From an uncultured Anaerolineales bacterium (GTDB lineage: Bacteria; Chloroflexota; Anaerolineae; Anaerolineales; UBA6663): DNA of 64,000 nucleotides. Positions 17,680-26,715 of this stretch are shown in pieces. The translations under genes and the position numbers were made by a program. The stretch's first letter is position 1; each line of letters opens with the position of its first letter. Under the pieces are notes generated by a model. The model was not told the origin of the DNA. It worked only from the letters and a program-made list of their open reading frames with translations, and did no database searches. The stretch covers positions 1 to 64,000 of the forward strand of contig CALFZO010000108.1 in the NCBI GenBank assembly GCA_937952305.1. The letters are read 5' to 3'.

Positions 17680-18714
17680 TCAGCGGGTGGGTGAGCCAGT
17701 GCCCGCGCGCCGGCTGTAATCACGCCAGTACACTTCCACGCGCCGCAGGCCCTCGGCGTACGAGACGCGCGGCGTGAACCCGAGCTCGGCGCGCGCGCGT
17801 TCGAAGCTGATGCGGTACTCGGACGACACCAGGCGCAGCGTGTCGCGCGTGAGCAGCGGCCGCGATTTAAGGCGCAGCAGTTTCCAGGTCGGTTCGCTGA
17901 CGGCGGCCAGAACTTCGGCCAGCCAGCGCGGCAGCGTCCGGGGCGGCGGCGCCCCGACGATGCGGGCCAGGTCCGTGAAGTACTCGGCCAGGGTGGTGGT
18001 GGTGCCGTCGTAACCGTTGTAGATCCGGCCCAGCGCCTGCGGCAGGGCGGCCGCGCGCAGGAAGATATCCACCAGGTTGTCCACGTACACCAGGCCGGGG
18101 TTGTAGCGGCCGCCGTCGATCAGGGCCGGGCTGCCCTTCTGCAGGACTTGCGCCACCTCGTGCACCCACGGCTTGGAGCCCGGCCCAAAGACCTTGGACG
18201 GCCGGACCACGCTGAGCGCCAGGCCGTGCTCGCGCTGGAAGTCCCAGGCCAGCGTCTCCTGGCGCTGCTTGTAGAGGCCATACAGGCCGAGCGCCCGGCC
18301 AAAGCCCAGGTCCTCGTGCAGCAGTTTCCGCCCGATGTGGTCGCCGTAGACCGCGCACGATGAGAGCAGCGCCACGCGCGCGCCGCTGCGGGCGGCCTCG
18401 GCGAAGACGTGCCGGCTGCCCTGCAGGGTGACCCGCTCATGGTCGGCGGCCGGCGCCCAATCGCTGACCACGGCCGCGGTGTGCAGGACGGTCCGCGCGC
18501 CGGCCAGGGCCGCGCGCACATCGTCAGCGTTGGCGATGTCGCCGGCGATCACGCGCACCCGGTCCGGCCAGTGGCCGGGCACGCGCGCGCCCGGGACGTC
18601 GAACACGCTCACGGCGTGGCCGGTCGCCAGGAGCTGGTCCACGGCGTGCCGGCCGATGAAGCCGAGGCCGCCGGTGACGAGGACGGGTTGGGCCAACGCG
18701 GGCAGATCGGTCAT
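17680..18714 (-). CDS. NAD-dependent epimerase/dehydratase (extended SDR)
   Basis: The protein has 344 residues. The Rossmann motif VTGGLGFIGRHAVDQLL is near residue 13, the catalytic Ser is in LLSSCAVYGD and the Tyr-Lys pair in YGLYKQRQE. The overall layout resembles 3-beta-hydroxysteroid dehydrogenase/UDP-sugar epimerase-type SDRs, including VRPSKVFGPG and VYVDNLVD. Its start overlaps the stop of the next SDR gene by four bases (18711-18714), so the two form an operon. Substrate not predictable; nucleotide sugar or sterol-like lipid are possibilities. Confidence 0.82.
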   Translation of the reverse strand: MTDLPALAQPVLVTGGLGFIGRHAVDQLLATGHAVSVFDVPGARVPGHWPDRVRVIAGDIANADDVRAALAGARTVLHTAAVVSDWAPAADHERVTLQGSRHVFAEAARSGARVALLSSCAVYGDHIGRKLLHEDLGFGRALGLYGLYKQRQETLAWDFQREHGLALSVVRPSKVFGPGSKPWVHEVAQVLQKGSPALIDGGRYNPGLVYVDNLVDIFLRAAALPQALGRIYNGYDGTTTTLAEYFTDLARIVGAPPPRTLPRWLAEVLAAVSEPTWKLLRLKSRPLLTRDTLRLVSSEYRISFERARAELGFTPRVSYAEGLRRVEVYWRDYSRRAGTGSPTR

Positions 18715-19517
18715 GCCGGGCCTCCGCCGGATTCAGAGTTGTTGTGGCGCCGGCGCAGCGGCTCGTACAGGGCCAGCAGCAGCGCCGGCGACAGGTTGCT
18801 CAGCCGGGCCAGCCAGCCGCGCCAGCGCGGCAGCGTGATCTCAAGCGGCCGTTCGCGCAGCGCCCGCCAGAAAGCGCGCTCCAGGTCGACCACGGTCAGC
18901 GGCGCGGCGCCCGAGTACATCAGCGCCACCGCCTCGCCGCGGGCCATGTTGGCGCGCATCAGGGGCGTGTCCACCAGGTCCGGCGCGATCACGGTCACGG
19001 CCACGCCCTGGCGGCGCAGTTCAATGGCCGCCGCCAGCGAGGCGTGCCGCAGGCCGGCCTTGGCCGCCGAGTACAGGGCGTTGCCCGGCGTCGGCGCCAC
19101 GCCGGCCAGCGAGGCCACGTTGATGATGTGGCCGCCGCCCTGACGCGCCATCACGGCGCCGGCCAGCCTCATCCCGAGCAGCGGTCCTTTAAGATTGAGA
19201 TCGATCTGGGCGTCGATGGCCTCGGTCGGCTGGTCCAGCAGGAACGCCGGCCGGCCGCCGCCGGCGATGTTGAACAGGTAATCCAGGCGCCCGAACCGGG
19301 CTAGCGTGACGTCGATGACCGTCTGCCACTCGGCCGCCGCGCGGATGTCCAGCCGGCGCACAATCAGGCGCGCGGCCTCGCGGAAGGCCAGGCGCGGGCC
19401 GGCCTCGTCCAGGTCGGTCAGGACGAGTTGAAACTCGTCCGGGCGCTGGGCGAGCACCCCGGCCCAATGTCGGCCGATGCCGCTGGCGGCGCCCGTGATT
19501 AACGCGACAGACGGCAT
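18711..19517 (-). CDS. Classical short-chain dehydrogenase/reductase
   Basis: The protein has 268 residues. The cofactor motif TGAASGIGRHWA lies at residues 8-19, the structural NIAGGG motif follows, and the active-site Ser (NVASLAG) and YSAAKAG (Tyr-x3-Lys) are intact. The C-terminal extension is longer than in a minimal SDR and hydrophobic (LSPALLLALYEPL), suggesting membrane association or a lipid-like substrate. It overlaps the epimerase gene downstream and follows a TauE-type transporter gene by 7 bases. Confidence 0.85.
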   Translation of the reverse strand: MPSVALITGAASGIGRHWAGVLAQRPDEFQLVLTDLDEAGPRLAFREAARLIVRRLDIRAAAEWQTVIDVTLARFGRLDYLFNIAGGGRPAFLLDQPTEAIDAQIDLNLKGPLLGMRLAGAVMARQGGGHIINVASLAGVAPTPGNALYSAAKAGLRHASLAAAIELRRQGVAVTVIAPDLVDTPLMRANMARGEAVALMYSGAAPLTVVDLERAFWRALRERPLEITLPRWRGWLARLSNLSPALLLALYEPLRRRHNNSESGGGPA

Positions 19518-19524
19518 GCGGACC

Positions 19525-20241
19525 TCACCTCACCAGGGCGACCCCGGTCGCGAACAGCAGGCCGAGGACGAGTTGGCGGAAACGCTGGTTGTCCAGAAAA
19601 CGATCGGCGGCCTGGCCGGCCAGGTTGCCCACCAGCAGGGCCGGCAGGCTGACCAGCGTGAACCAGCCGGTCTGGGAGTCGAAGTGGCCCAGCAGGGCGT
19701 GGCCGCCCACCACCAGAACGCTGTTGAGCAGAAAGAAAGCCTGCAGCGTCGCGCGGAACTCGTTCCGCGCCCAGCCCTGCAACTCGCCATAGACAATGAC
19801 GGGCGGGCCGGGGATGTTGTAGGCGCTGGCCAGCGCGCCGGCCGTGAAGCCGGCCAGGTAGACCCAGCGTCCGTCCGGCGCAGGGCGGGCCTGCGGTTTA
19901 AGCAGCGCGTACAAGGCGTAGCCGATGAGCAAGACGCCGAGCAGGGCGCGCACACCGGCGGCCGGCACGGCGGCGGACAGCCAGAAGCCCAGCGGCACTC
20001 CCAGCAGCCCGGCGGCGCCCAGGCGCAGCCATTCCGGCCCGTTGACGTGGCGGCGCAGGCGCAGGGTGTTGGCGATGTACAGGAACAGCGCGGCCCCGGC
20101 CACCACCGGGCCGGCCAGTTCCAGCCCCAGCGCGAGCGTGATGAGCGGCATGGCCAGCAGGGCAAAGCCGAAGCCGCTCGTCGCCTGCAGGAAGGCGGCC
20201 GCGAACATGGCCGCTGTCAACACGAGCAGCTGCGTGGGCAT
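19525..20241 (-). CDS. TSUP (TauE/SafE) family membrane transporter
   Basis: The protein has 238 residues with about eight hydrophobic segments. The sequence FLQATSGFGFALLAMPLITLALG near the start and YNIPGPPVIVYGELQGW at the start of the second half fit the TSUP/DUF81 family, which exports or imports sulfite, sulfonates or other organic anions. It lies between the MFS carrier gene and the SDR genes, all on the minus strand with small gaps, probably one operon. Substrate unknown. Confidence 0.85.
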   Translation of the reverse strand: MPTQLLVLTAAMFAAAFLQATSGFGFALLAMPLITLALGLELAGPVVAGAALFLYIANTLRLRRHVNGPEWLRLGAAGLLGVPLGFWLSAAVPAAGVRALLGVLLIGYALYALLKPQARPAPDGRWVYLAGFTAGALASAYNIPGPPVIVYGELQGWARNEFRATLQAFFLLNSVLVVGGHALLGHFDSQTGWFTLVSLPALLVGNLAGQAADRFLDNQRFRQLVLGLLFATGVALVR

Positions 20242-20286
20242 GGGCGGTGTCGCGCGGGGCGCTGCGGCGTTGCCATGGGCGCGGCC

Positions 20287-21630
20287 CTAATCGGCCGGGA
20301 CCGGCGCGGCCTGCGGCGGCTGGGCCGGCGCGCTGGCCGTGGGCACGCGCACAAAGTACAGGCAGGTGGCGCTGATCAGGCAGGCCACGAAGGGCGCGCC
20401 GCCGATCAGCAGGCGGATGGCGTTCACGGCGCCGTCCGGCTGCGTGGGCGCGTTGGGGACGTAGCCGCTGGGCGCCAGCAGGAAAGCGAAGAGCAGGGCC
20501 TGCAGGCTGAAGGCCAGCCGCATCAGCATGAACGTGATGCCGATGTAGGCGCCTTCGCGGTACTGGCCGGTGAGCCGCGCGTCGTAGTCCGTGATTTCAG
20601 ACAGCTGCACGATAAACAGCAGCAGGTAGCCGGCGAAGCCCGGCGCCACCAAGGCCATGCCCAGCAGGGCCATATAGAAGTTGTCCGCCAGGAACATCAG
20701 GACCAGGCCGGGGAGCCAGGTCAGGTTGGCCAGCATCCAGGCCCGGCGGGCGCCGAGGCGCGGCGTCACCAGCCGCCAGACCTGCAGGCTGGGCACCGCC
20801 AGCAGGAAGGGCACGGCCAGCAGCAGCGACTCCTGCAGGCTGGCGCTCATCTTGACGCCGAAGACTATGGCCTGGTCCTGCAGGTTGAGCACGTACTTGG
20901 CCCAGAACGGCACCGTCGCCGAGAGGATCACGAAGTTGAACTCGCGCACCATGGCCGCGCCCAGGAACCAGCGGAACGGCCGGTTGCGGAAGGTGGCCCG
21001 CAGCGATTCGACGATCCCGAGCGGGGTCTCGCCCTGGCGGGCCGGGTCCTCCTTGAGCCCGAGCGTGGAGAGCATATAGCCGATCACGGCCAGGACGCCG
21101 ACGATGGCGCCCATCCACGGATAACCGAGCTGTTTGGAGAGCGTGGGCGCCAGGATAAAGGCCACCACCAGACCGACCACGCTCAGAGACTCACGCCAGG
21201 CGGCCAGGTTGGCCCGGTCGGCGGTGCCGCTGGTGATCTCCGGAAAGAGGGCGTGGTAGGCCGTCAGCAGCAGCGTCGAGAGCGTGTCGAAGACGAACAG
21301 GATGGCGGCCAGGTAGATGACCGTCAGCACCTGGTCGCCGATGGGCGGCGTCCACAACAGCCAGAAGGCCAGGCCCAGCGGCAGGGCGCCGGCGAACAGG
21401 TAAGGCAGCCGCCGGCCCCAGCGCGAGCGGGTGCGGTCGGAGAGCTGGCCCATCAGCGGGTCGTTGACGGCGTTCCAGATGCCGAACAGGAACCAGACCA
21501 GGCTGACCAGGCTGGTGCCGATGCCCAGGACGTCAATGTAAAAGAACTGGACCCGGTTGGTGAAGGCCTGGTAGCTCATCGTGTGGGCGAAGCTGCCCAG
21601 GCTGTAGGTCAAGCGGCGCACCCATTTCAT
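20287..21630 (-). CDS. MFS transporter, glycoside-pentoside-hexuronide (MelB-like) type
   Basis: The protein has 447 residues and twelve predicted membrane helices. The N-terminal motif WNAVNDPLMGQLSDRTRSRWGRR is typical of the GPH cation symporter family (MelB, XynB and relatives), with the Asp in helix 2 and the RxxxGRR loop. Residues 5-30 (RRLTYSLGSFAHTMSYQAFTNRV) agree. It would import a sugar-type solute with a cation. The start has a strong ribosome site (CAGGAGGAGG). A terminator-like hairpin lies in its leader, suggesting control by attenuation. Confidence 0.85.
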   Translation of the reverse strand: MKWVRRLTYSLGSFAHTMSYQAFTNRVQFFYIDVLGIGTSLVSLVWFLFGIWNAVNDPLMGQLSDRTRSRWGRRLPYLFAGALPLGLAFWLLWTPPIGDQVLTVIYLAAILFVFDTLSTLLLTAYHALFPEITSGTADRANLAAWRESLSVVGLVVAFILAPTLSKQLGYPWMGAIVGVLAVIGYMLSTLGLKEDPARQGETPLGIVESLRATFRNRPFRWFLGAAMVREFNFVILSATVPFWAKYVLNLQDQAIVFGVKMSASLQESLLLAVPFLLAVPSLQVWRLVTPRLGARRAWMLANLTWLPGLVLMFLADNFYMALLGMALVAPGFAGYLLLFIVQLSEITDYDARLTGQYREGAYIGITFMLMRLAFSLQALLFAFLLAPSGYVPNAPTQPDGAVNAIRLLIGGAPFVACLISATCLYFVRVPTASAPAQPPQAAPVPAD

Positions 21631-21698
21631 GAAGGCCTCCTCCTGCGGGTTGACGCGGACATGCTCGGGACGACCGGCTGGCCGCCGGCCGGGGACGC

Positions 21699-21731
21699 AA
21701 AAACCGCGGCTGACCGTCGCGGGTCAGCCGC
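21699..21731 (-). terminator. Intrinsic terminator inside the leader of the MFS gene
   Basis: On the minus strand a perfect 10-base-pair stem (21722-21731 with 21706-21715, GCGGCTGACC) is followed by GG and five T residues, about 68 bases before the MFS start codon. A second hairpin (GCACTG/CAGTGC, 21754-21772) and an ACAGG/CCTGT pairing lie just upstream. Nothing else is transcribed leftward into this region, so it looks like a conditional terminator. Confidence 0.6.
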
Positions 21732-21882
21732 CTCGCCACGCGAACAGGTCAAGGCACTGAATCTGCCAGTGCGGGGCATCCGCCTGTGATGTTGAGATGG
21801 GTTGTCTTTGGGACGGCGCTCGCGCAATGATACCCGGCCCGGGCGCTGCCGGCAAATCGGCCAGGGCGCGCGAGCAGAATGC

Positions 21883-21888
21883 TATAAT
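21883..21888 (+). promoter_or_regulatory. -10 hexamer TATAAT before homoserine dehydrogenase
   Basis: A perfect TATAAT lies about 67 bases upstream of the homoserine dehydrogenase start. A matching -35 box is not obvious. It predicts a leader of about 60 bases. Confidence 0.45.
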
Positions 21889-21955
21889 CGCTTGAGGGCG
21901 GCGCGTTGGCCGAGCGCGCGCCGCGCGTAACTCCGCCCAAGGATGTGCGAACCAA

Positions 21956-22966
21956 ATGAAGACCTATCATCTGGCCCTGCTGGGCTTCGGCAATGTCGGC
22001 CGGGCCCTGGCGCGGCTGCTCTTGGACAAAGCCGCCGAAGTCCGCGACCGCTACGGCGTCGACTACAAGGTCACGGGCCTGGCCGCCCGCCGGCTGGGCT
22101 GGCTGGCCGATCCGAACGGCGTGGACGTGGAGGCGGCCCTGGCCGGCCGCGCCGCCGGCCAGCCGTGGGATCAGGGCGACCTGCGAGCTTGGCTGAAGGC
22201 GGCGCAAGCCGACGTACTCTTTGAGAACACGTCCATGAACCCGCAGACAGGCCAGCCCGCCATCGACTACCTTAAGGCCGGCCTGGAGCACGGCGCCCAT
22301 ATCATCACGGCCAACAAAGGTCCCGTGGTCCATGCCTACCAGGAGCTGAGCACGCTGGCGCAGGCCCGGGGTAAGTGCTTCCGGCACGAGGCCGCCGTGA
22401 TGGGCGGCACGCCGATCTTCTCGCTCTTCCGCGAGGCGCTGCCCGGCGTCCAGCTCCAGCGCTTCCGCGGCATCCTCAACTCCACCACCAACCTGATCCT
22501 GTCGGAGATGGAGCAGGGCCTGAGCTTCGAGGCGGCAGTGAAGAAAGCTCAAGACCTGGGCATCGCCGAGACCGACCCGAGCGCCGACGTGGATGGTTGG
22601 GATGCGGCCGTGAAAGTGTCGGCCCTGGCCACGGTCCTGATGGGCGTGCCCGTCAAGCCGCAAGACGTGGCCCCGACCGGCATCCGCGCGCTGACCGGCG
22701 AGCAGGTGCGCGCGGCGCGGGCGGAAGGCCGGCCGTATAAGCTCATCTGCCAGGCCGAGCGGGCCGCTGACGGCCGCGTGACGGCCAGCGTGCGCGCGGA
22801 GCAGGTGCTGGCCGGCGATCCGCTGGCCAATGTCAACGGCCCGGACTCGCTCGTCACGTTCGAGATGGACACGCTCTACAGCCTCACGCTCAGCGAGCAG
22901 CGCCCGGACGCCGTCACCACGGCCTATGGGCCGTTCGCGGACTTTCTCAATATCGCGCGCGCTTAG
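21956..22966 (+). CDS. hom: Homoserine dehydrogenase
   Basis: The protein has 336 residues, the short form without a C-terminal ACT domain. The NAD(P) motif LLGFGNVGRALARLL lies at residues 8-22. The catalytic core includes ITANKGPVV, HEAAVMGGTPIF, RGILNSTTNLILSEM and DPSADVDGWDAAVK, diagnostic of homoserine dehydrogenase. The enzyme reduces aspartate semialdehyde to homoserine on the path to threonine and methionine. Lack of an ACT domain suggests no direct threonine feedback through that module. No other threonine-pathway genes are adjacent. Confidence 0.9.
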   Translation: MKTYHLALLGFGNVGRALARLLLDKAAEVRDRYGVDYKVTGLAARRLGWLADPNGVDVEAALAGRAAGQPWDQGDLRAWLKAAQADVLFENTSMNPQTGQPAIDYLKAGLEHGAHIITANKGPVVHAYQELSTLAQARGKCFRHEAAVMGGTPIFSLFREALPGVQLQRFRGILNSTTNLILSEMEQGLSFEAAVKKAQDLGIAETDPSADVDGWDAAVKVSALATVLMGVPVKPQDVAPTGIRALTGEQVRAARAEGRPYKLICQAERAADGRVTASVRAEQVLAGDPLANVNGPDSLVTFEMDTLYSLTLSEQRPDAVTTAYGPFADFLNIARA

Positions 22967-22981
22967 CGCCGGCGTTTCAGT

Positions 22982-23767
22982 ATGGCTTCTTCCACCCGCT
23001 CTCCCTTGACCCCGTCCCCAGTGGCGCTGATCATCGGCGCTTCTTCCGGCATCGGCGAAGCGCTGGCGCACCGCCTGGCCGGCGACGGTTACCGGCTCGC
23101 CCTGGTGGCGCGCCGCACCGATCGCCTGGAACAGCTGGCCGCCGCGCTGGAGGCCGCCGCCGGCCCGCGCCTGGGGCCGGGCTGCGCGCGCGTGTACGCG
23201 CACGACGTCACCGACTACGCCGCTGTGCCGGCGCTGTTCCAGAAGATCCTGGCCGAGCTGGGCCGCCTGGACGTCGTCGTCTACAACGCCGGCCTCTTGC
23301 AGCCGGTCGGCCTGGACGAGTATGATTTCGCCAAGGACCGCGCCATGTTGGAGGTCAACACGCTCGGCGCGCTGGCCTGGCTCAACCAGGCCGCCCAATT
23401 GTTCGAGCGGCAGCGGGCCGGGCATCTCGTCGGCATCAGTTCGGTCGCCGGCGACCGCGGCCGCGTGGGCGCGCCCGGCTACAACACCAGCAAGGCCGCG
23501 CTGTCCACTTACCTGGAGGCGCTGCGCAACCGCCTCAGCCGCCACGGCGTGCACGTCCTCACCGTCAAGCCCGGCTTCGTCCGCACCGAGATGCTCAAAA
23601 CCGCGGCCCGCACCTTCTGGGTGATCACGCCCGAGCAGGCGGCCAAAGACATCGCCGCCGCCGTGCGCGCCCGCCGCCAGGTGATCTACACGCCCGCGCG
23701 TTGGGGGCTGCTGATGTTCGTCATCCGCCACATCCCGTCCTTCGTCTTCCGCCGCCTGAAGTTCTAA
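22982..23767 (+). CDS. Short-chain dehydrogenase/reductase (possible DprE2-type partner)
   Basis: The protein has 261 residues. It has GASSGIGEALAHRLAGDG for cofactor binding, VYNAGLL, the Ser in GISSVAGDRG and YNTSKAALSTYLEALRNRL with the Tyr-x3-Lys pair. The C-terminal end is hydrophobic and basic (RWGLLMFVIRHIPSFVFRRLKF), typical of SDRs that act on membrane lipids. The next gene is a DprE1-like oxidase, so the pair could epimerise a polyprenyl-phosphate sugar as DprE1/DprE2 do. That role is inference from order and tail. Confidence 0.8.
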   Translation: MASSTRSPLTPSPVALIIGASSGIGEALAHRLAGDGYRLALVARRTDRLEQLAAALEAAAGPRLGPGCARVYAHDVTDYAAVPALFQKILAELGRLDVVVYNAGLLQPVGLDEYDFAKDRAMLEVNTLGALAWLNQAAQLFERQRAGHLVGISSVAGDRGRVGAPGYNTSKAALSTYLEALRNRLSRHGVHVLTVKPGFVRTEMLKTAARTFWVITPEQAAKDIAAAVRARRQVIYTPARWGLLMFVIRHIPSFVFRRLKF

Positions 23768-24022
23768 GGCGGCTGGGCGCCTCGCCCGCGCCGCCGCCAG
23801 GGCCGGATGACAAACGTTTGGTAGCCGCCCGCTCGGCGGTGAGCGTGTGTCCGCGCCCTGCCATTCACAAACGCGAATAAGGGCCCGGTCCCCCTGCCAG
23901 GGCCGGCTGCCGGCTGGGCACCATGCGCTCAGGCCGACCCCTGTCCCGCTCCGTCAGCGGCCGGGGTAGACGTGTGCTTCGGCACTTGACGGCCGGTGCG
24001 GACCCTTGGCAAACTGGGCGCT
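23768..24022. other. Intergenic region with a CAAACGTTTG palindrome and promoter-like elements
   Basis: About 255 bases without a gene. It holds a perfect 10-base palindrome CAAACGTTTG (23811-23820), the type bound by LacI-family and similar regulators, and a second partial copy (CAAACGCGAA) about 60 bases later. Near its end are TTGACG (23986-23991), an 18-base spacer and CAAACT (24010-24015), 7 bases before the next start codon. Confidence 0.4.
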
Positions 24023-25495
24023 ATGACTGACTTACTGCCTCTCGACCGACTCGCCTCACTCGACAACTTCGGGCATTCCATCAAGACCGTCGCCTACCGC
24101 TACCGCCCCACGCAGGTGGCCGAGATCGCCGAGCTGTTCCGCCTGGCGGAACGCAACAGCCTGTCCGTGGCGCTGCGCGGGTCCGGGCGCAGCTACGGCG
24201 ATGCCGCGCTCAACGCCGGCCAGATCGTTTTGGACATCCAGCGCATGAACCGCATCCTGGAATGGGATCCGGGGACGGGCGTCATCAAGGTGGAGCCCGG
24301 CGTCACCCTGCAGCAGATCTGGCAATACACGCTGGAAGACGGCTACTGGCCGCCGGTGGTCTCCGGCACGATGTTCCCGACGCTGGGCGGCGCGCTCGGC
24401 ATGAACATCCACGGCAAGAACAACTGGCGGGCCGGCACGCTCGGCGAGCACGTCCTGGCGTTCACGGCGCTGCTGCCCACCGGCGAAGAGGTGACCTGCA
24501 CGCCGGAGCAAAACAGCGACCTGTTCTACAGCCTCATCGGCAGCGCCGGCCTGCTGGGCGTCTTTACCTCGATCACGCTCAAGCTCAAGAAGATCCATTC
24601 CGGCAACGTGCGCGTCAGCGCCTGGGCCACGCCCAAGCTGGCCGGTATGCTGCAGGACCTGGATCAGTTCAAGGCCGACTACGATTACATCGTCGGCTGG
24701 GTCGACGGCACCAACCGCAACGGCCGCGGCCAGATCCACGCCGCCGACTACCTGCACGGGGACGAGGACACGCATCCGGGGAAAACCCTCTCGCTGGACT
24801 ACCAGACCCTGCCGGACACCTTCTTCGGCCTGATGCCCAAATCGGCGATGTGGTTCTTCATGCAGTTCTTCATGAACAACCCCGGCACCTGGCTGGTGAA
24901 CACGGCCAAGTACTGGATGTCGGCCACGCTCGAGCATCGCAAGCAATACATCCAGTCGTTGATCGCCTTCAACTTCCTGCTGGACTATGTGCCCAACTGG
25001 GAGCGCTCGTACGGGCGCGGCGGCCTGATCCAGTATCAGAGCTTCCTGCCGCTGGCGACCGGGCCGGACGCCTACCTGGAGATGCTGCGGCGCGCCCAGA
25101 AGCGCGGCCTGCCCACCTACCTGGGCGTCACCAAACGCCACCGCCCGGACAAGTTCCTGTTCACGCACGCCGTCGACGGCTATTCGCTGGCCATGGACTA
25201 CAAGGTGACCAACGGGAACCGCGCGCGCCTGCAGGCTCTGGCGAATGAGCTGAACGAGATCGTCCTGGCCGCCGGCGGGCGCTTCTATTTCGCCAAGGAC
25301 AGCACGCTGACCGTGGACGTCGTCGCCCGCTATCTCGGCGACGAGACTCTGCAGCGCTTCCGCGCCCTCAAGCAGCGCTGCGACCCGCACCGCCTGCTGC
25401 AGACCGACCTGTATCGCCGCCTGCTGCGTCCCTACGTCGACGGCGACGCGCCGGCGCCGTCCGCGTTGGTGGCCGCGTCCGCCGCCGCAGATTAG
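24023..25495 (+). CDS. DprE1-like FAD-linked oxidoreductase
   Basis: The start at 24023 is preferred because it lies 7 bases after a promoter-like element and gives 490 residues. The N-terminal FAD-binding PCMH domain has VALRGSGRSYGDAALNAG and GTMFPTLGGALGMNIHGKNN. The C-terminal half (DYVPNWERSYGRGGLIQYQSFLP, LGVTKRHRPDKF, RCDPHRLLQTDLYRRLL) matches decaprenylphosphoryl-ribose oxidase DprE1 and relatives. The family oxidises the 2-hydroxyl of a polyprenyl-phosphate pentose. Together with the upstream SDR it could make an arabinose-type lipid-linked donor. Exact substrate unknown. Confidence 0.78.
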   Translation: MTDLLPLDRLASLDNFGHSIKTVAYRYRPTQVAEIAELFRLAERNSLSVALRGSGRSYGDAALNAGQIVLDIQRMNRILEWDPGTGVIKVEPGVTLQQIWQYTLEDGYWPPVVSGTMFPTLGGALGMNIHGKNNWRAGTLGEHVLAFTALLPTGEEVTCTPEQNSDLFYSLIGSAGLLGVFTSITLKLKKIHSGNVRVSAWATPKLAGMLQDLDQFKADYDYIVGWVDGTNRNGRGQIHAADYLHGDEDTHPGKTLSLDYQTLPDTFFGLMPKSAMWFFMQFFMNNPGTWLVNTAKYWMSATLEHRKQYIQSLIAFNFLLDYVPNWERSYGRGGLIQYQSFLPLATGPDAYLEMLRRAQKRGLPTYLGVTKRHRPDKFLFTHAVDGYSLAMDYKVTNGNRARLQALANELNEIVLAAGGRFYFAKDSTLTVDVVARYLGDETLQRFRALKQRCDPHRLLQTDLYRRLLRPYVDGDAPAPSALVAASAAAD

Positions 25496-25513
25496 GGCCG
25501 GCGCTCAACGTCG

Positions 25514-25547
25514 CGAACAGGTCCGGCCCGGCCGGGCCTGTTCGTTT
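25514..25547 (+). terminator. Rho-independent terminator after the DprE1-like gene
   Basis: A 13-base-pair stem (25514-25526 with 25532-25544, one G-T pair) with a 5-base loop is followed by TTTAAT. Confidence 0.75.
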
Positions 25548-25641
25548 AATCCGGCCGCGCCGCTCCCGGCGATTAGCCGGGCACTAGGCAGGCGGCGGGA
25601 AGTCCATTAGACTGTAGACGCCCGCCTAGTGAGATAACCCC

Positions 25642-26679
25642 ATGCCAGCCCGCCTCGACGCGCGCGTCGCTTATCTAATCGCGTTTCCGTACAGCCTGTC
25701 CGCTTCCCGGGCGGAGCTGGCCGCGCCCTCGCGCGAGGCCCAGGCCGCCCTCACCAAGTCGGCGCCGCACTTTCAGGCCCTGGACGTCGAGATCGTCGAC
25801 CTGGGCACGACCACGACCACCCTGCAAGGCCAACCGATCCAGATCCGGCGCCAGCTCATCGACGGCCAGATCCAGTCGGCTGAGTGCACGTACCCGCTGG
25901 TCGATTGCCTCAACCCGGCCAGCAACACCGTGCGCCAGGCGCTCAACCTGTACCTCCGCGAAATGGTGCTGCACGAGGCCGGCTACGCCGGGCCGTTTGT
26001 CGAGGAGTACACGATTGTGTGCCTGACCGAGGCGCTGGCGCCGGACGAGTTTGTGGACGCGCACCGGCTGGAGCTGGCGCCGCTCCTGCGCGGCGAAGCG
26101 CGCGCCTTTACGCCGGCCGAAGCCGCGCAGATCCTGGCCTCGCGGGCGCGGTACGCCGACGCCGACCTGACCGTGGTGGATTGGGAAGGCGCGCTGGTGA
26201 TCGACTCGGACGGCGACTTCCAATCCGAGATCGAGCTGCTCAAGCTTGGCAACTACCAGCTGGTGCGCTACCGCCTGCTGGACCGCGCCATCGAGATCAA
26301 CCTAGAGACGGTGCGGCGTGAGTTGGCCGGCCGGCGGCGTTTCCAACTGGGCGGCGGCGCCCTGCGCGAGACGCTGGAGAAACGCCTGGAACTGCTGCTG
26401 GACTTTGAGAAGAGTGAGCAGCTGCTCTTGCTGATCGGCGACTGGTACACGGCCCAGCTCTACCGCGTCATCGTCGACGAGTTCTACATCGACGAGTGGA
26501 AGGCCGCCGTCCACAACAAGCTTGACCTGCTTGAGTCAGTCACCGATACCGTGCGCGAGAACTTCTCGGTCACCTGGCAGCAGTTCCTGGACCTGGTGCA
26601 GCTGATCGGCTGGCTGCTGCTGCTGCTGGGGTACTTTGTCTTGTTTTATTTCGACGTGGTCGGCCTGGGTAAGCCCTGA
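25642..26679 (+). CDS. RMD1/DUF155-like family protein
   Basis: The protein has 345 residues. The C-terminal half (LELLLDFEKSEQLLLLIGDWYTAQLYRVIVDEFYIDEWKAAVHNKLDLLESV) followed by one hydrophobic segment (LIGWLLLLLGYFVLFYF) near the end matches the layout of the RMD1/YagE (DUF155) family: a helical coiled region and a C-terminal membrane anchor. Eukaryotic members act in mitochondrial function; bacterial roles are unknown. It is a single gene between a terminator and an aldo/keto reductase 36 bases downstream. TAGACT at 25608-25613 could be its -10 box. Confidence 0.6.
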   Translation: MPARLDARVAYLIAFPYSLSASRAELAAPSREAQAALTKSAPHFQALDVEIVDLGTTTTTLQGQPIQIRRQLIDGQIQSAECTYPLVDCLNPASNTVRQALNLYLREMVLHEAGYAGPFVEEYTIVCLTEALAPDEFVDAHRLELAPLLRGEARAFTPAEAAQILASRARYADADLTVVDWEGALVIDSDGDFQSEIELLKLGNYQLVRYRLLDRAIEINLETVRRELAGRRRFQLGGGALRETLEKRLELLLDFEKSEQLLLLIGDWYTAQLYRVIVDEFYIDEWKAAVHNKLDLLESVTDTVRENFSVTWQQFLDLVQLIGWLLLLLGYFVLFYFDVVGLGKP

Positions 26680-26715
26680 CCTGGCCGACCCCGTTCAGTC
26701 AGACAGGAGGCGACG

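Noticed and set aside
19477..21789. Plus-strand open frame of 770 codons opposite the MFS and TSUP genes
   Set aside because: Gln/Arg/His-rich composition and complete overlap with two clear membrane protein genes on the other strand.
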